DNA of 64,000 nucleotides from Bacteroidota bacterium (GTDB lineage: Bacteria > Bacteroidota > Bacteroidia > Chitinophagales > UBA10324). Under the pieces are notes generated by a model that was given only the letters and a program-made list of their open reading frames with translations, was not told the origin of the DNA and searched no databases. How positions within the stretch are numbered: position 1 is the first letter of the stretch; each line of letters begins with the position of its first letter. Location: the NCBI GenBank assembly GCA_014190575.1, contig BJGQ01000007.1, positions 24,977-88,976 on the forward strand, written 5' to 3'. Shown here one piece after another: positions 1 to 9,611 of the stretch. The position numbers were made by a program, and so were the translations under genes.

Positions 1-1089
1 TTTTTTGAATCACCAATTGGTGATGGCATGTTAACTGCAGATCCAGGTAAACCATATGCATTAGGTCAACCAAGTGCAATACACAAAAATTTTGCTTACA
101 ATGATTCAACAGGAACTTATAATTGGGATTTGTTAAGTTATGCAAAAGATACTGTTGCTTATAAGGTAGGTGTAAATAGTTATAAAGGATTATTTTATTT
201 TGATGTTAATCAGAATGGGATATTTAACAGGGGGGTTGATTATGATTTGATTGGCAGATTTGATGCTGTAACTTTAGGTGCCGCTAAAAAATATTATTAT
301 TCAATTGAAGTTATTCAAAGAGCCTATGAAAAAGCAATTTATCCTTTAGCTAATCCTTTAAGCTATCAACCAGACTTAGAACAAACAATTGCTTATTGGC
401 ATTTAAGAAGCACAGAAAATTATATTGATTCTTTTATGATTCATATGCCCAATATAAAAGTATTGTTTATGGTTCGCGATTCTGACCACATCACTTCGGC
501 ACCTAATCACCCTGAAGTAATTAATGCTTGGAATAAGTTTAGTGCAAATGGCTGCAATTGGTTCAGAGTAAATGCTGATAAATCTTACATTCAATATGTA
601 ACTGGGTTAACATTACCAACTGCACCAGATAATGATGCGAATGTTTCACTTGATAATATAAATATCAGAAACATGATAATGCCCGGAAATATTTTTTCTG
701 ATCGTTATATGAATCATTATTCCTCTACCCTTGAAATGGCTGATCGGGTTATGAATAATGATTGGAGTTTAAACCTGAATGGAATTTTATCAAGTACATG
801 TCCTACTACAAAAATTGAAGATGAAAATGAAGCATCAAATGAAACTTTATTATATCCGAATCCAGCTCAAAATGAAACTTACATTCAGATTAATGCAACT
901 GAAATAGGATCATCAACTATTACAATTTACAATTCAATAGGTCAACAAGTTTTACAAACACAAAAAGAGGTCGTTATGAAAGGATTTAACTTATTAATTC
1001 TTGATGTTAGCAATCTTAGTTCTGGAAATTATTTCGTGCGTGTTGATGCTCCGGGCGTTAACAGCACATTACAATTTACGAGGGAGTAA
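1..1089 (+). CDS. Secreted protein with T9SS sorting domain, C-terminal part (possible alpha/beta hydrolase)
   Basis: The frame is open from the first base, so the gene begins left of the window and only about 362 C-terminal residues are visible. The last ~80 residues look like a type IX secretion sorting domain: a YPNPAQNE entry motif, a TIYNSIGQQV strand and a final LSSGNYFVRV segment. This implies export across the outer membrane, with the domain cleaved or used for anchoring. The upstream part carries an IKVLFMVRDSDH stretch followed by NHPEV, which resembles the late Asp/His region of a secreted peptidase or esterase of alpha/beta-hydrolase fold. The nucleophile region is outside the window, so the enzyme class is only a guess. 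A hairpin terminator follows directly. Confidence 0.75.
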   Translation, partial: FFESPIGDGMLTADPGKPYALGQPSAIHKNFAYNDSTGTYNWDLLSYAKDTVAYKVGVNSYKGLFYFDVNQNGIFNRGVDYDLIGRFDAVTLGAAKKYYYSIEVIQRAYEKAIYPLANPLSYQPDLEQTIAYWHLRSTENYIDSFMIHMPNIKVLFMVRDSDHITSAPNHPEVINAWNKFSANGCNWFRVNADKSYIQYVTGLTLPTAPDNDANVSLDNINIRNMIMPGNIFSDRYMNHYSSTLEMADRVMNNDWSLNLNGILSSTCPTTKIEDENEASNETLLYPNPAQNETYIQINATEIGSSTITIYNSIGQQVLQTQKEVVMKGFNLLILDVSNLSSGNYFVRVDAPGVNSTLQFTRE

Positions 1090-1110
1090 TTCCTTGTTTT
1101 TAGGTGGAAG

Positions 1111-1143
1111 AAGGGTGCCGGTTAACCAGACCGCACCCTTTTT
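1111..1143 (+). terminator. Rho-independent terminator after the T9SS cargo gene
   Basis: An 8-bp stem AAGGGTGC / GCACCCTT, extended by a GGT/ACC pair inside, runs into a short T run. It lies 21 bases after the stop codon and separates this gene from the urocanase gene. Confidence 0.8.
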
Positions 1144-1177
1144 CATTTTATGAAAGTTATACTCTGAGTTGAATAAT

Positions 1178-1185
1178 TATTTTTG
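1178..1185 (+). promoter_or_regulatory. Bacteroidota -7 box for hutU
   Basis: TATTTTTG matches the TAnnTTTG box of the Bacteroidota housekeeping promoter. It lies 18 bases before the ATG at 1204. I see no good TTG at the -33 position, so this is a half-site. It overlaps the in-frame TTG at 1183, which argues against that TTG being the start codon. Confidence 0.4.
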
Positions 1186-1203
1186 ACTCAAATATTTTTT
1201 CAG

Positions 1204-2874
1204 ATGTCAAACACTACCACTTTTAAAAGAAATTTAAAAGCTGCAACAGGAAATATTATTTCATGTAAAGGATGGGTGCAGGAAGCTGTATTAAGAATGT
1301 TGCATAACAATCTTGATCCTGAAGTTGCTGAGCGACCTGAAGATTTAATTGTGTATGGCGGAACAGGAAAAGCTGCGCGAAACTGGGAAGCATTTGATTT
1401 GATTGAAAAAGCATTGAAAGATTTGAATGAAGATGAAACTTTAATTGTGCAGAGCGGAAAACCGGTTGGCATTCTTCCAACACATAAAGATGCACCTCGT
1501 GTAATTATTGCAAATTCAAATTTGGTTGGTCATTGGGCAAACTGGAAATATTTCAGAGAACTGGAAGCAAAAGGATTAATCATGTACGGACAAATGACTG
1601 CCGGATCATGGATATATATTGGCTCGCAGGGAATTGTTCAAGGCACTTACGAAACCTATTTATCACTGGCAGCAAAACATTTTAATGGTTCATTAAAAGG
1701 AACACTGAATGTTACCGCCGGTCTTGGAGGAATGGGCGGAGCACAACCATTGGCAATTACAATGAATGAAGGAGTTTGTCTCGCAGCAGAAGTGGAGGAG
1801 TGGCGCGCGCTAAAAAGAATTGAAACTAAGTACCTTGATAAACTCACACATAATATAGACGAAGCAATTGATTGGTCACTGAATGCAAAAGCAAAAGGAG
1901 AAGCAATTTCAATTGCAGTAATTTGTAATGCAGTTGAATTATTAAAGCGACTGATCGAACGAAATATTTCTATTGACACATTAACTGATCAAACATCAGC
2001 ACACGATGAATTGGTTGGATATTTTCCAACGGGACTTTCAGTAGAACAAGCAAAAATTCTGCGTGAAAAAAATCCTGCTGATTATATTGAACGATCGCTC
2101 GATACTATGGCGGAACATGTTCGTTTGATGCTTGAATTACAAAAGCATGGGGCCATCACTTTTGATTATGGAAATAATATTCGGGGACAAGCATTATCTC
2201 GTGGAGTAAAAAATGCGTTTGACTTTCCTGGATTTGTGCCTGAATTCATTCGCCCACTTTTTTGCGAAGGTAAAGGACCATTTCGTTGGGTCGCACTCAG
2301 TGGTGATCCAGAAGATATTTATACAACTGATGAAGCATTGAAAAAACTTTTTCCTGAAAACAAAGGATTAATTCGTTGGTTAAATCTGGCAAAAGATAAA
2401 ATAGCTTTTCAAGGTTTGCCTGCGCGAATCTGTTGGTTAGGAATGGGTGAACGGGAAAAAGCCGGATTGTTATTTAATGAATTGGTGAGAACCGGGAAAG
2501 TGAAAGCTCCAATAGTAATTGGTCGCGATCATTTAGATACAGGTTCTGTTGCATCGCCGAATAGAGAAACAGAAGCAATGCTGGATGGTTCTGATGCCAT
2601 TGCTGATTGGCCGATATTAAATTCATTGATAAATACTGCAGGTGGCGCAAGTTGGGTTTCATTACATCATGGCGGTGGAGTTGGAATTGGATACTCCATT
2701 CATGCAGGCATGGTGATAGTTGCTGATGGAACTGAAGATGCTGCACGCAGATTGAAAAGGGTTTTGAATAACGATCCTGCAATGGGTGTCATTCGTCATG
2801 CTGATGCAGGTTATGATATTGCAAAAGACACAGCGAGAAAATTCAGATTGGATTTGAAATCCAGGCTTGGATAA
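1204..2874 (+). CDS. hutU: Urocanate hydratase (urocanase)
   Basis: Second step of histidine breakdown: NAD+-dependent hydration of urocanate to imidazolonepropionate in the cytoplasm. From the ATG at 1204 the protein is 556 residues, the usual family length. The urocanase signature [10 protein letters not shown] falls at residues 402-411, which puts its cysteine at 410, the number of the catalytic cysteine in the well-studied Pseudomonas enzyme. A glycine-rich NAD-binding segment ([12 protein letters not shown]) and the C-terminal [15 protein letters not shown] region are intact. The in-frame TTG at 1183 was rejected because it lies in the -7 box. No hutH, hutI or hutG is in the window, so the other steps must be encoded elsewhere. 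The next gene starts 18 bases later, so read-through is possible. Confidence 0.97.
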   Translation: MSNTTTFKRNLKAATGNIISCKGWVQEAVLRMLHNNLDPEVAERPEDLIVYGGTGKAARNWEAFDLIEKALKDLNEDETLIVQSGKPVGILPTHKDAPRVIIANSNLVGHWANWKYFRELEAKGLIMYGQMTAGSWIYIGSQGIVQGTYETYLSLAAKHFNGSLKGTLNVTAGLGGMGGAQPLAITMNEGVCLAAEVEEWRALKRIETKYLDKLTHNIDEAIDWSLNAKAKGEAISIAVICNAVELLKRLIERNISIDTLTDQTSAHDELVGYFPTGLSVEQAKILREKNPADYIERSLDTMAEHVRLMLELQKHGAITFDYGNNIRGQALSRGVKNAFDFPGFVPEFIRPLFCEGKGPFRWVALSGDPEDIYTTDEALKKLFPENKGLIRWLNLAKDKIAFQGLPARICWLGMGEREKAGLLFNELVRTGKVKAPIVIGRDHLDTGSVASPNRETEAMLDGSDAIADWPILNSLINTAGGASWVSLHHGGGVGIGYSIHAGMVIVADGTEDAARRLKRVLNNDPAMGVIRHADAGYDIAKDTARKFRLDLKSRLG

Positions 2875-2892
2875 ATATTTTTATAATAAATA

Positions 2893-4566
2893 ATGCAAAA
2901 TTCAATTCACTTCAAATCACACAATCAATTTTTATTGGTGATTGCAATTGCTTTTTTGTTTTTGATTTTTTACAATGTGTTGCTTGTAAATTTTTACTTT
3001 GCTTTTAATATTGTTCCATCACCAGTAATTTTTTATAGTTCAGTGTTTCTTAGCATAGGGTGTTGCACACTGCTCGTTACAAAATATTTTTTCATCGATT
3101 GGAAATTTCTTCTTGCAGGAATTTTATCAGCAATTACAATTTTTTTGTTGGTAAAAAATATCAGTGAAAATTATTACGATGTTTCATGGGATGGTCAGGC
3201 GTATCAAATTGAAGCAGTCGTTAAAATGATTGAAGGATGGAACCCTTTGAAAGGTCAGCTTGACAATTCAGTAAAGTCTGAAAATATTTATATAAATCAT
3301 TATCCACGGGGTGTCTGGTATAGTTCATTTTCAATTTATCTGGTTACTGATAATATTGAAAGTGGAAAGTTGTTTAATTATTTATGGTTTGTAATTTCAT
3401 TGTGTTTAGCTTCTGTGGCGTTAAACCAGTTTTTCAAAATAAATTTTTTCATTTCATTATTTATCGCATTCCTCGCATCTGCTAATCCTGTATTAATATA
3501 TCAAAGTGCTAGCAACTATATTGATGGTCAAATTGCTGCTGGAATTTTGTCATTTCTCATACTATCAATATTCATTTATTTCGAAGGAGGTTTTGGTTCA
3601 GTATTATTATTCATAATCACTATTTCACTTTTGGTAAATTATAAATTTTCAATGCCATTTTATTTAATTGTTTTATCTGCGGGAGTCATTCTTATTTTTT
3701 TGGTATATAAAAATAGAAATGCCGTTCGCAGGTATTTAATGGCTACCACCTTCGGATTTATTTTCGGGATTGGAGTTCTTGGGTATTCGCCTTACATAAC
3801 TAATATCATACAATTTCAAAATCCAATTTATCCACTATCCGATAAAACCAAATCTGAAATAACTCAAGCAATAGAAGAAGCAATTCAACCATCATCATTT
3901 AAAAACATGAACCGGTTTGAAAGAATGTTTCAATCAATATTTTCAAAAGCAAAATGGAGTCAATCACCTTTAAATAATGAATTAAAATTTCCGGGAACTT
4001 ATAGTTATCAGGAAAAAACTAATTATGAAATAGCTGATGGTGCAATGGCCGGATTTGGTCCATTCTTTTCCTTAACATTTTTAATTTGTTTACTTGTCTT
4101 TCCAATCACATATTTTTTTAATAAAAAAATATTTTTTCTTGCCTCTGCTTCGATTTTTCTAATTCTTCTATCAGTATTTATTTCACGCATCGGATGGTAT
4201 GCACGCTATGCCCCTCAATTCTATTTGATATGTATAATTATTTCCACTTCATTGTTCCTGATTAAAAAATGGTGGGTGTTTTTAATTGGTTGCTTTTGTT
4301 TATTCAGCTTGTTTAAAAATGACGATATGATTTATCGAATCTATTATACTCATCAAAGAAAAATTACTCATCAAGTAAATTCAAAACTCAATGAGTTAGC
4401 GATGCGTAAAGATTTTGTAAAGGTTTATTTCGGTCCATTTAATTCTAACAGAGAAAGATTCAGGGAAGAGAAAATAAAATTTACAGAAGTAAAATCAATT
4501 AGCGAACTAATGATTGATAGCCCAAGATATATTCCATGGTTGTTTAATATCGCAGCTACAAATTAA
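2893..4566 (+). CDS. Polytopic membrane protein, GT-C glycosyltransferase-like (cassette 1)
   Basis: About 557 residues with roughly a dozen hydrophobic segments. I do not recognise a named family. The layout resembles GT-C glycosyltransferases: many membrane helices and an acidic motif in the first outer loop, YDVSWDGQAY, with D96 and D100. Other marked motifs are NHYPRG, SNYIDGQ, NPIYP, GFGPFFSL, RYAPQFY and a C-terminal YFGPFNSNRERFRE. All of them recur in the protein at 39052-40707, which is clearly a paralogue. An MBOAT acyltransferase and an SGNH protein follow on the same strand, so a role in building or decorating a surface glycan is inferred. Glycosyltransferase activity is unproven. 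It could also be a polymerase or a flippase-like protein. Confidence 0.8.
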   Translation: MQNSIHFKSHNQFLLVIAIAFLFLIFYNVLLVNFYFAFNIVPSPVIFYSSVFLSIGCCTLLVTKYFFIDWKFLLAGILSAITIFLLVKNISENYYDVSWDGQAYQIEAVVKMIEGWNPLKGQLDNSVKSENIYINHYPRGVWYSSFSIYLVTDNIESGKLFNYLWFVISLCLASVALNQFFKINFFISLFIAFLASANPVLIYQSASNYIDGQIAAGILSFLILSIFIYFEGGFGSVLLFIITISLLVNYKFSMPFYLIVLSAGVILIFLVYKNRNAVRRYLMATTFGFIFGIGVLGYSPYITNIIQFQNPIYPLSDKTKSEITQAIEEAIQPSSFKNMNRFERMFQSIFSKAKWSQSPLNNELKFPGTYSYQEKTNYEIADGAMAGFGPFFSLTFLICLLVFPITYFFNKKIFFLASASIFLILLSVFISRIGWYARYAPQFYLICIIISTSLFLIKKWWVFLIGCFCLFSLFKNDDMIYRIYYTHQRKITHQVNSKLNELAMRKDFVKVYFGPFNSNRERFREEKIKFTEVKSISELMIDSPRYIPWLFNIAATN

Positions 4567-4658
4567 AATGTAAAATTATTTCAAGTTGAATAGTGGTAAA
4601 AGTAAAAATAAAAAAAATGTTTGTTTTATATTTTTAAAGAGATTCAGCTTTCCTACCT

Positions 4659-6047
4659 ATGTTATTTAATTCTCTTCAATTTCTATTTTTTTTCGGATCG
4701 GTTTTCTGCCTTTATTATTTAATACCACATCGTGCTCGTTGGGTTTTATTGCTTTTATCGAGTGTGTATTTTTACATGTGCTGGAACATCAATTACATTT
4801 TTGTCATTCTCACAATTGCTGTTATTGATTTTAGTTGTGGTCTGGTAATTTCAAAAATTGAAAAAAAGAAATCAAAAAAAATTCTTCTCATCGTAAGTCT
4901 GAGCAGTAACCTGCTTATTTTATTTTTCTTTAAGTACTATCATTTTTTTCAGTGGCATTGGAACCAGGTTGCAACAATTTTATCTTTTCATGGGTTGCCG
5001 GTTTTAGATTTTATTTTGCCAATGGGAATTTCATTTCACACATTTCAATCTATGGGATATACCATTGATGTTTATCGAGGTAAAGTGAAATCAGAAAAAA
5101 ATCCTTTCCGGTTTATTTTATATGTATTGTTTTTTCCGCAATTGGTTGCCGGTCCTATTGAGAGAGGAGGGAACCTGCTTCCGGAATTAAGAAAGCGGGT
5201 TTCATGGAGCTCAATCGAAATTGGAGTTGGATTGAGGTTGGCATTATGGGGATTATTAAAAAAAGTAGTTCTCGCCGATCGACTTACATTAATTGTTGAT
5301 CCGGTTTACAATCATCCACTTAATTATTCATCGTGGCAACTCATCATTGCCACTTATGCTTTTGCCCTTCAGATTTATTTCGACTTCAGCGGTTATACAG
5401 ACATTGCAATTGGCATTGCGCGAATGCTTGGAATAAAATTAAATCTGAATTTTAACTCGCCATATAAAGCAGATTCTTTGCAAAACTTCTGGCAACGATG
5501 GCACATCTCACTTTCAACATGGTTTCGCGATTATGTTTATTTTCCATTGGGAGGAAGTCGAAAAGGAGTAGCGAGGGAATTTGTTAACCTGTTTATTACA
5601 TTTTTATTAAGTGGTTTCTGGCATGGTGCAAGTTTAACTTTTATTATTTGGGGCGCTTGGCATGGTGCCGGGTTAATTATTGAGAAGAAAATAAAAAATA
5701 GTTTTGCAGTTTGTGTGCCTTCACTTATAAAAAATATTCTTGTTTTTCATTTTGTTTTACTTGGTTGGGTTTGGTTCAGAGCTCAATCAATTCATGATGC
5801 GTTTTCTATTTTCAAAAATATATTTTCTCTAAAATTTTCAAGTAGAGGCTTTATCGGAATTGATTTTACAGAAATTTTATTTGCATTTTTTGTTTCAAGT
5901 ATTATATTATTTATAGAATTTAGAAACTTAAAACCCGAAAATATTTATACTGCAAAAGCAAGATGGAGTTATTGTATATTACTAGTTGCCTGTATTTATC
6001 TGTTTGGAATTTTTCACAACAAACAATTTCTATACTTCCAATTTTGA
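4659..6047 (+). CDS. MBOAT family O-acyltransferase, AlgI-like (cassette 1)
   Basis: A membrane-bound O-acyltransferase of 462 residues that would move an acyl group, often acetyl, across the membrane for O-acylation of a polysaccharide. Family motifs are intact: WQRWHISL with H282, WFRDY and PLGG after it, and SGFWHGAS with H322, the invariant catalytic histidine of the AlgI/DltB class. A second WHG (H335) follows. The FFPQLVAGPIERG segment is typical of AlgI relatives. It lies 92 bases after the GT-C-like gene and 5 bases before an SGNH partner gene, the usual MBOAT plus SGNH arrangement. A diverged paralogue in the same relative position is at 37224-38663. The acyl donor and target are unknown. 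Confidence 0.93.
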   Translation: MLFNSLQFLFFFGSVFCLYYLIPHRARWVLLLLSSVYFYMCWNINYIFVILTIAVIDFSCGLVISKIEKKKSKKILLIVSLSSNLLILFFFKYYHFFQWHWNQVATILSFHGLPVLDFILPMGISFHTFQSMGYTIDVYRGKVKSEKNPFRFILYVLFFPQLVAGPIERGGNLLPELRKRVSWSSIEIGVGLRLALWGLLKKVVLADRLTLIVDPVYNHPLNYSSWQLIIATYAFALQIYFDFSGYTDIAIGIARMLGIKLNLNFNSPYKADSLQNFWQRWHISLSTWFRDYVYFPLGGSRKGVAREFVNLFITFLLSGFWHGASLTFIIWGAWHGAGLIIEKKIKNSFAVCVPSLIKNILVFHFVLLGWVWFRAQSIHDAFSIFKNIFSLKFSSRGFIGIDFTEILFAFFVSSIILFIEFRNLKPENIYTAKARWSYCILLVACIYLFGIFHNKQFLYFQF

Positions 6048-6052
6048 ACCCA

Positions 6053-7093
6053 ATGAAAATGACCCGGATAATATTTCTTATACTAAGTTTTCTTTTTTTC
6101 ACAAGTGTTTATTTCTGTACAGAATCAACAGTTTTTAAAGAATGGTTTGGAAATATTAAGCCAGATGAAGGCTTATTTAGTACTGATAGGTATCGGTATG
6201 GTGATTTATTCGGGATGAGTTTTATTTCAAAATTTAAGAACGATAATCAAAAAACAATTGCTGTTTATATAGGAGATACTTGCAAAAAGAAAAAAAATGT
6301 AGCGCTCTATATTCTTGGTGATAGTTATGTTTTTAAATTTATTTCTGAAAAACAATTTTGTGGAATAACAAAACTGGCTTTAGCAAATTGGGATTATAAA
6401 GGAGTTCCTATAAAAATTGATTCGTCGGCAAATTCAATTCTGATAATTGAAACTACGGAGCGCTATTTAAGAAACAGATTTACTTATGCGGATAATGCAA
6501 AAAATAAATTTCTTTTTAATTCATCAATCCAGGATAATTTAAATGCTGATAATATTCAAGATTGCTGGCAAAATTATTTTTCTGACAACAATTTACATAT
6601 CGAAGCTTTATTATTTGACTATCCCTTTTTTACGCCAATGAAACAATTGAAAGCCGATCTAAATTTTAAATGGCTTAGTCATTTATCGGATGAAGTTGTT
6701 TTATCTAAAAATGGTGACAGGTTGTTTCTTAGTGAAACTATAAATGATACATTATCAACAGGTTCATTTTCTAAATTAGATAAACAAGAAATTTCAAATT
6801 TGGTAAGTAATATGAATGGTATTCAGAAGTATTATTTTCAGTCAGGATTTAATAAAATTTATTTTTCATTTATTCCCAATCCGGTTTCAATGATAGAACT
6901 TGAAAGAGGGAATTACAATCATTTGATTGAGCGAATTCAAAACTCTCCGGATAAAAAATTTGAGTTGATAGATTGTTTTGAGTTAGCGAAAAGTAATCCT
7001 GAAAAATTTTATCAGAAATCAGATTCACACTGGACAAACTGGGGTTGCAATCTTTGGTTGAATAAAGTGAATGAACTATTGAATGATGAATAA
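6053..7093 (+). CDS. AlgJ/AlgX-like SGNH acyltransferase partner (cassette 1)
   Basis: A protein of 346 residues with one N-terminal membrane anchor, then an extracytoplasmic SGNH-like domain. The nucleophile block is LGDSYVF with S91, and the Asp/His block is DSHWTNWG with D324 and H326, much like the D-x-H-W motif of AlgJ, AlgX and PatB. These proteins place the acyl group delivered by an MBOAT partner onto a sugar. I chose the ATG at 6053, 5 bases after the acyltransferase stop. An earlier ATG at 5963 lies inside the acyltransferase gene and would add a non-signal-like tail. It converges with the next gene with only 5 bases between, so no terminator fits there. Confidence 0.8.
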   Translation: MKMTRIIFLILSFLFFTSVYFCTESTVFKEWFGNIKPDEGLFSTDRYRYGDLFGMSFISKFKNDNQKTIAVYIGDTCKKKKNVALYILGDSYVFKFISEKQFCGITKLALANWDYKGVPIKIDSSANSILIIETTERYLRNRFTYADNAKNKFLFNSSIQDNLNADNIQDCWQNYFSDNNLHIEALLFDYPFFTPMKQLKADLNFKWLSHLSDEVVLSKNGDRLFLSETINDTLSTGSFSKLDKQEISNLVSNMNGIQKYYFQSGFNKIYFSFIPNPVSMIELERGNYNHLIERIQNSPDKKFELIDCFELAKSNPEKFYQKSDSHWTNWGCNLWLNKVNELLNDE

Positions 7094-7098
7094 TTAAT

Positions 7099-7641
7099 TC
7101 AGAATTTCCCGCTGAAATTTTTCGCCTGTTTTACATGCGATAAATGATGATTGCAATGCCAGGCATAAAGTGCAACTGTGCTTTCAAGTTTTAATTCGCG
7201 ACCGTGTTCAGGATGAACAAAACATTTTTTCCAATCATCATTACTCATATTCCGCATTAACAATACCCATCGTTTATGTAAACCAATTAGTATTTCAAAT
7301 GACCATTCAACAGGTGCATTTGTTACATCAGGTAACTGCGACCATAAATTTTCAAGGTATGGCTTTATAATGGGCTTTTCTTCAGTAAGCGCTAGCTTAA
7401 ATCTAGCGAAAGCATTGGAATGGCTATCAGCGCAATGATGTACAACCTGTCGAATGTTCCAACCTTCAGGACGATAAATGAAAGCGAGTTCTTCATCGTT
7501 TAAATTTTCAACTTCTGATTTTAACAGTGCAGGGAATTTTTCAATATCATTTATCCATTCTGTAATCAACTCTTTATTAATCTCTTTCGGCCAGTTGAAT
7601 TTTCCTGTCGGATATTTTAATTCTTCTATTGCTATTTTCAT
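7099..7641 (-). CDS. DinB/YfiT-family putative metal-dependent enzyme
   Basis: A 180-residue four-helix-bundle protein of the DinB superfamily, closest to YfiT/BstA-like thiol transferases. The expected metal ligands are visible: HH at 68-69 in VVHHCADSH, and H162 and H166 in WHCNHHLSH. Family members transfer bacillithiol or another thiol to electrophiles, or act as metal-dependent hydrolases. The substrate here is unknown. It is the last gene of a minus-strand run with the LtaS-like gene (21-base gap) and a helical-repeat gene. Confidence 0.85.
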   Translation of the reverse strand: MKIAIEELKYPTGKFNWPKEINKELITEWINDIEKFPALLKSEVENLNDEELAFIYRPEGWNIRQVVHHCADSHSNAFARFKLALTEEKPIIKPYLENLWSQLPDVTNAPVEWSFEILIGLHKRWVLLMRNMSNDDWKKCFVHPEHGRELKLESTVALYAWHCNHHLSHVKQAKNFSGKF

Positions 7642-7662
7642 TTTATTAATGATTTTTATTTT

Positions 7663-9588
7663 TCAATGAGCGCTTTTGTATTGATACAATCCATCCCGAT
7701 AAATTACCGATAATCCTTCAAGATATTTTTTCAAAAACTCATGAGTTGTGCTTCGTTCTGAATCTGATGGCTCAAATTTTATGGCCGGATAAGAAAGGCT
7801 ATCAAGGTAAAAATAACTGTCACCGCCATATTGTAAATCAGTAAAAAACACTTTGTTATCATAATGATACGCCAAAGCGGTTTCTGTATTTCGGCTGATG
7901 GCAAAAGGTTTAAAATCAGAACTGAATAAATTTTGTCCGATAAAATGGTAAGAACCATTGTATCCACTTTCATTAATAAGTGTTGAAGCAAAATCCATTT
8001 GCGAACAAACGGAATCATAAATTCCTGAAGCATGAGATGAGTTAAGCAGCAAAGCAGGAATGTGATATACTTTATAATTCTGATCTTTCAATTCATACAC
8101 TTCACCATGATCGGCAAGAATTAAAAAAATTGTGTTGCTGAATTCTGCAGTAGTTGAACATTGGTCTAAAAATTTTCCAATGGCATAATCTTCATAATAA
8201 AAAGTTGATTGCTTATCGTTCAAGCTTTTTACTTCAGGGTTCGATTTTAAAAAATAGTCAGGAACATGATGAGGTGCATGATTACTCACAGTAAGAATGA
8301 CAGAAAGTTGTAGTTGTGATTTTCCGTTAAAAATTTCTGTATATGCTTTATCAAACAAATCTTCATCGCATACTCCCATTGCATTTTTAAATCTGAAGTT
8401 TTTAAAATTTGTGATATCAAAAATATTTTCAAAACCTCCTTGTTGCATAAACAATTTCATGTCGTCAAAATTTGCATCACCTCCATAAAAGAATTTAGTG
8501 TCATAACCATAATCATGTAAAATATTTCCAAGTGTATTAAACTCATTCAATCCTTTTTTACGAATCAAACTGCTGCCTATAATTGAAGGAAAGCCTGCCA
8601 CAACCGATGTTAAGCCAAAATGTGTTCGAGGGCCATTACTATAACAATGAGTGAATAAAATTCCTTTACTGCTCCACTGGTCAAATCGTGGTGATAATTT
8701 TCTCCCACTTAAAATGCCAATTTGTGAAGCTGAAAAACTTTCACATATAATGATGACAATATTTTTTTTGTGTTGAATTGCTAGTGACTTAAATTTTCGT
8801 TGCGTTGGAAATTTATTTGAAAGTGAAATTTCATCATCGTGTAAAGAAATATTTTTTACAAAATTTATTGCTGTGCTGTCAGCTATTTCGGGAAATATGG
8901 TAAGTGTTTTTTTATAAATTGAATTCTGAGCAATTGATTTTATAAAAGTATAGGCACCATTCGAACTCATTTGATTTAAAAGCGGTGAAGCACTGTAACT
9001 TGTCAGTTTCCAGAATGGACCATCATAATAAAGAAAAGACAAAGCAAAAAATGAAAAAAATGAAATTGAAACCCATTTGAAAGATTTTAAGCTTTCATTG
9101 ATTAAATGCTCACGAAAATTATTTCTGCATAAAATATAAAATAGGTATAGAAAAATACTGAATGCAAACACTATCCATATAACAGGATATTCATTATAAA
9201 TCATTGGTAGAATAGTTTTTGGGCTTTGGTATTCCTGCAAGGCATATTGATTTAATCTGACACCAAACTGTCCGAAATAAAAAATATCAATAATGTTGAT
9301 GAAAAAAATCAGGCTGATAATAACGAATGAAAGCCGAAAAAATATTTGATAACTATTGTAAAATAATAGACCTATGAAAAAGGAAATAAGAAAACAACTT
9401 GAAATGCAAATGGTAACCACTGATGAGTCAATTATAAATCCAATAACAAATGAAAATATCAAATCTTTAATTGCTGATTGACCTGCAATAGAAAAATAGG
9501 TAACCAGAAATAATATCCGCAATACAAACAACACCAACATACTGAAAAAATAAAATCTCAACAGGTATTTATAAAACGCTTTGTTCAT
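7663..9588 (-). CDS. LTA synthase family membrane sulfatase-fold enzyme
   Basis: A 641-residue protein with about five N-terminal membrane helices, then an extracytoplasmic alkaline-phosphatase/sulfatase domain. Metal and nucleophile positions of the LtaS family are recognisable: E283 in IICESFSAS, T322 in NGPRTHFG (nucleophile position), and ADHGE near the C-terminal part. Relatives transfer phosphoglycerol or phosphoethanolamine to envelope glycans or lipids. Such proteins are common in Bacteroidota although these lack lipoteichoic acid, so the acceptor is unknown. It is followed by the YfiT-like gene and preceded by a helical-repeat gene, both close enough for one transcript. Confidence 0.88.
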   Translation of the reverse strand: MNKAFYKYLLRFYFFSMLVLFVLRILFLVTYFSIAGQSAIKDLIFSFVIGFIIDSSVVTICISSCFLISFFIGLLFYNSYQIFFRLSFVIISLIFFINIIDIFYFGQFGVRLNQYALQEYQSPKTILPMIYNEYPVIWIVFAFSIFLYLFYILCRNNFREHLINESLKSFKWVSISFFSFFALSFLYYDGPFWKLTSYSASPLLNQMSSNGAYTFIKSIAQNSIYKKTLTIFPEIADSTAINFVKNISLHDDEISLSNKFPTQRKFKSLAIQHKKNIVIIICESFSASQIGILSGRKLSPRFDQWSSKGILFTHCYSNGPRTHFGLTSVVAGFPSIIGSSLIRKKGLNEFNTLGNILHDYGYDTKFFYGGDANFDDMKLFMQQGGFENIFDITNFKNFRFKNAMGVCDEDLFDKAYTEIFNGKSQLQLSVILTVSNHAPHHVPDYFLKSNPEVKSLNDKQSTFYYEDYAIGKFLDQCSTTAEFSNTIFLILADHGEVYELKDQNYKVYHIPALLLNSSHASGIYDSVCSQMDFASTLINESGYNGSYHFIGQNLFSSDFKPFAISRNTETALAYHYDNKVFFTDLQYGGDSYFYLDSLSYPAIKFEPSDSERSTTHEFLKKYLEGLSVIYRDGLYQYKSAH

Positions 9589-9611
9589 TTACAATAAAAG
9601 TGTTGGGCTGA

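Noticed and set aside
1183..1203. Upstream TTG start giving a 7-residue longer urocanase
   Set aside because: The TTG lies inside the -7 promoter box, and the ATG at 1204 puts the catalytic cysteine at position 410 and gives the normal family length.
5963..6052. Earlier ATG for the SGNH gene of cassette 1
   Set aside because: It lies within the acyltransferase gene and adds a non-signal-like N-terminus; ATG 6053 follows the upstream stop directly and starts a clean membrane anchor.
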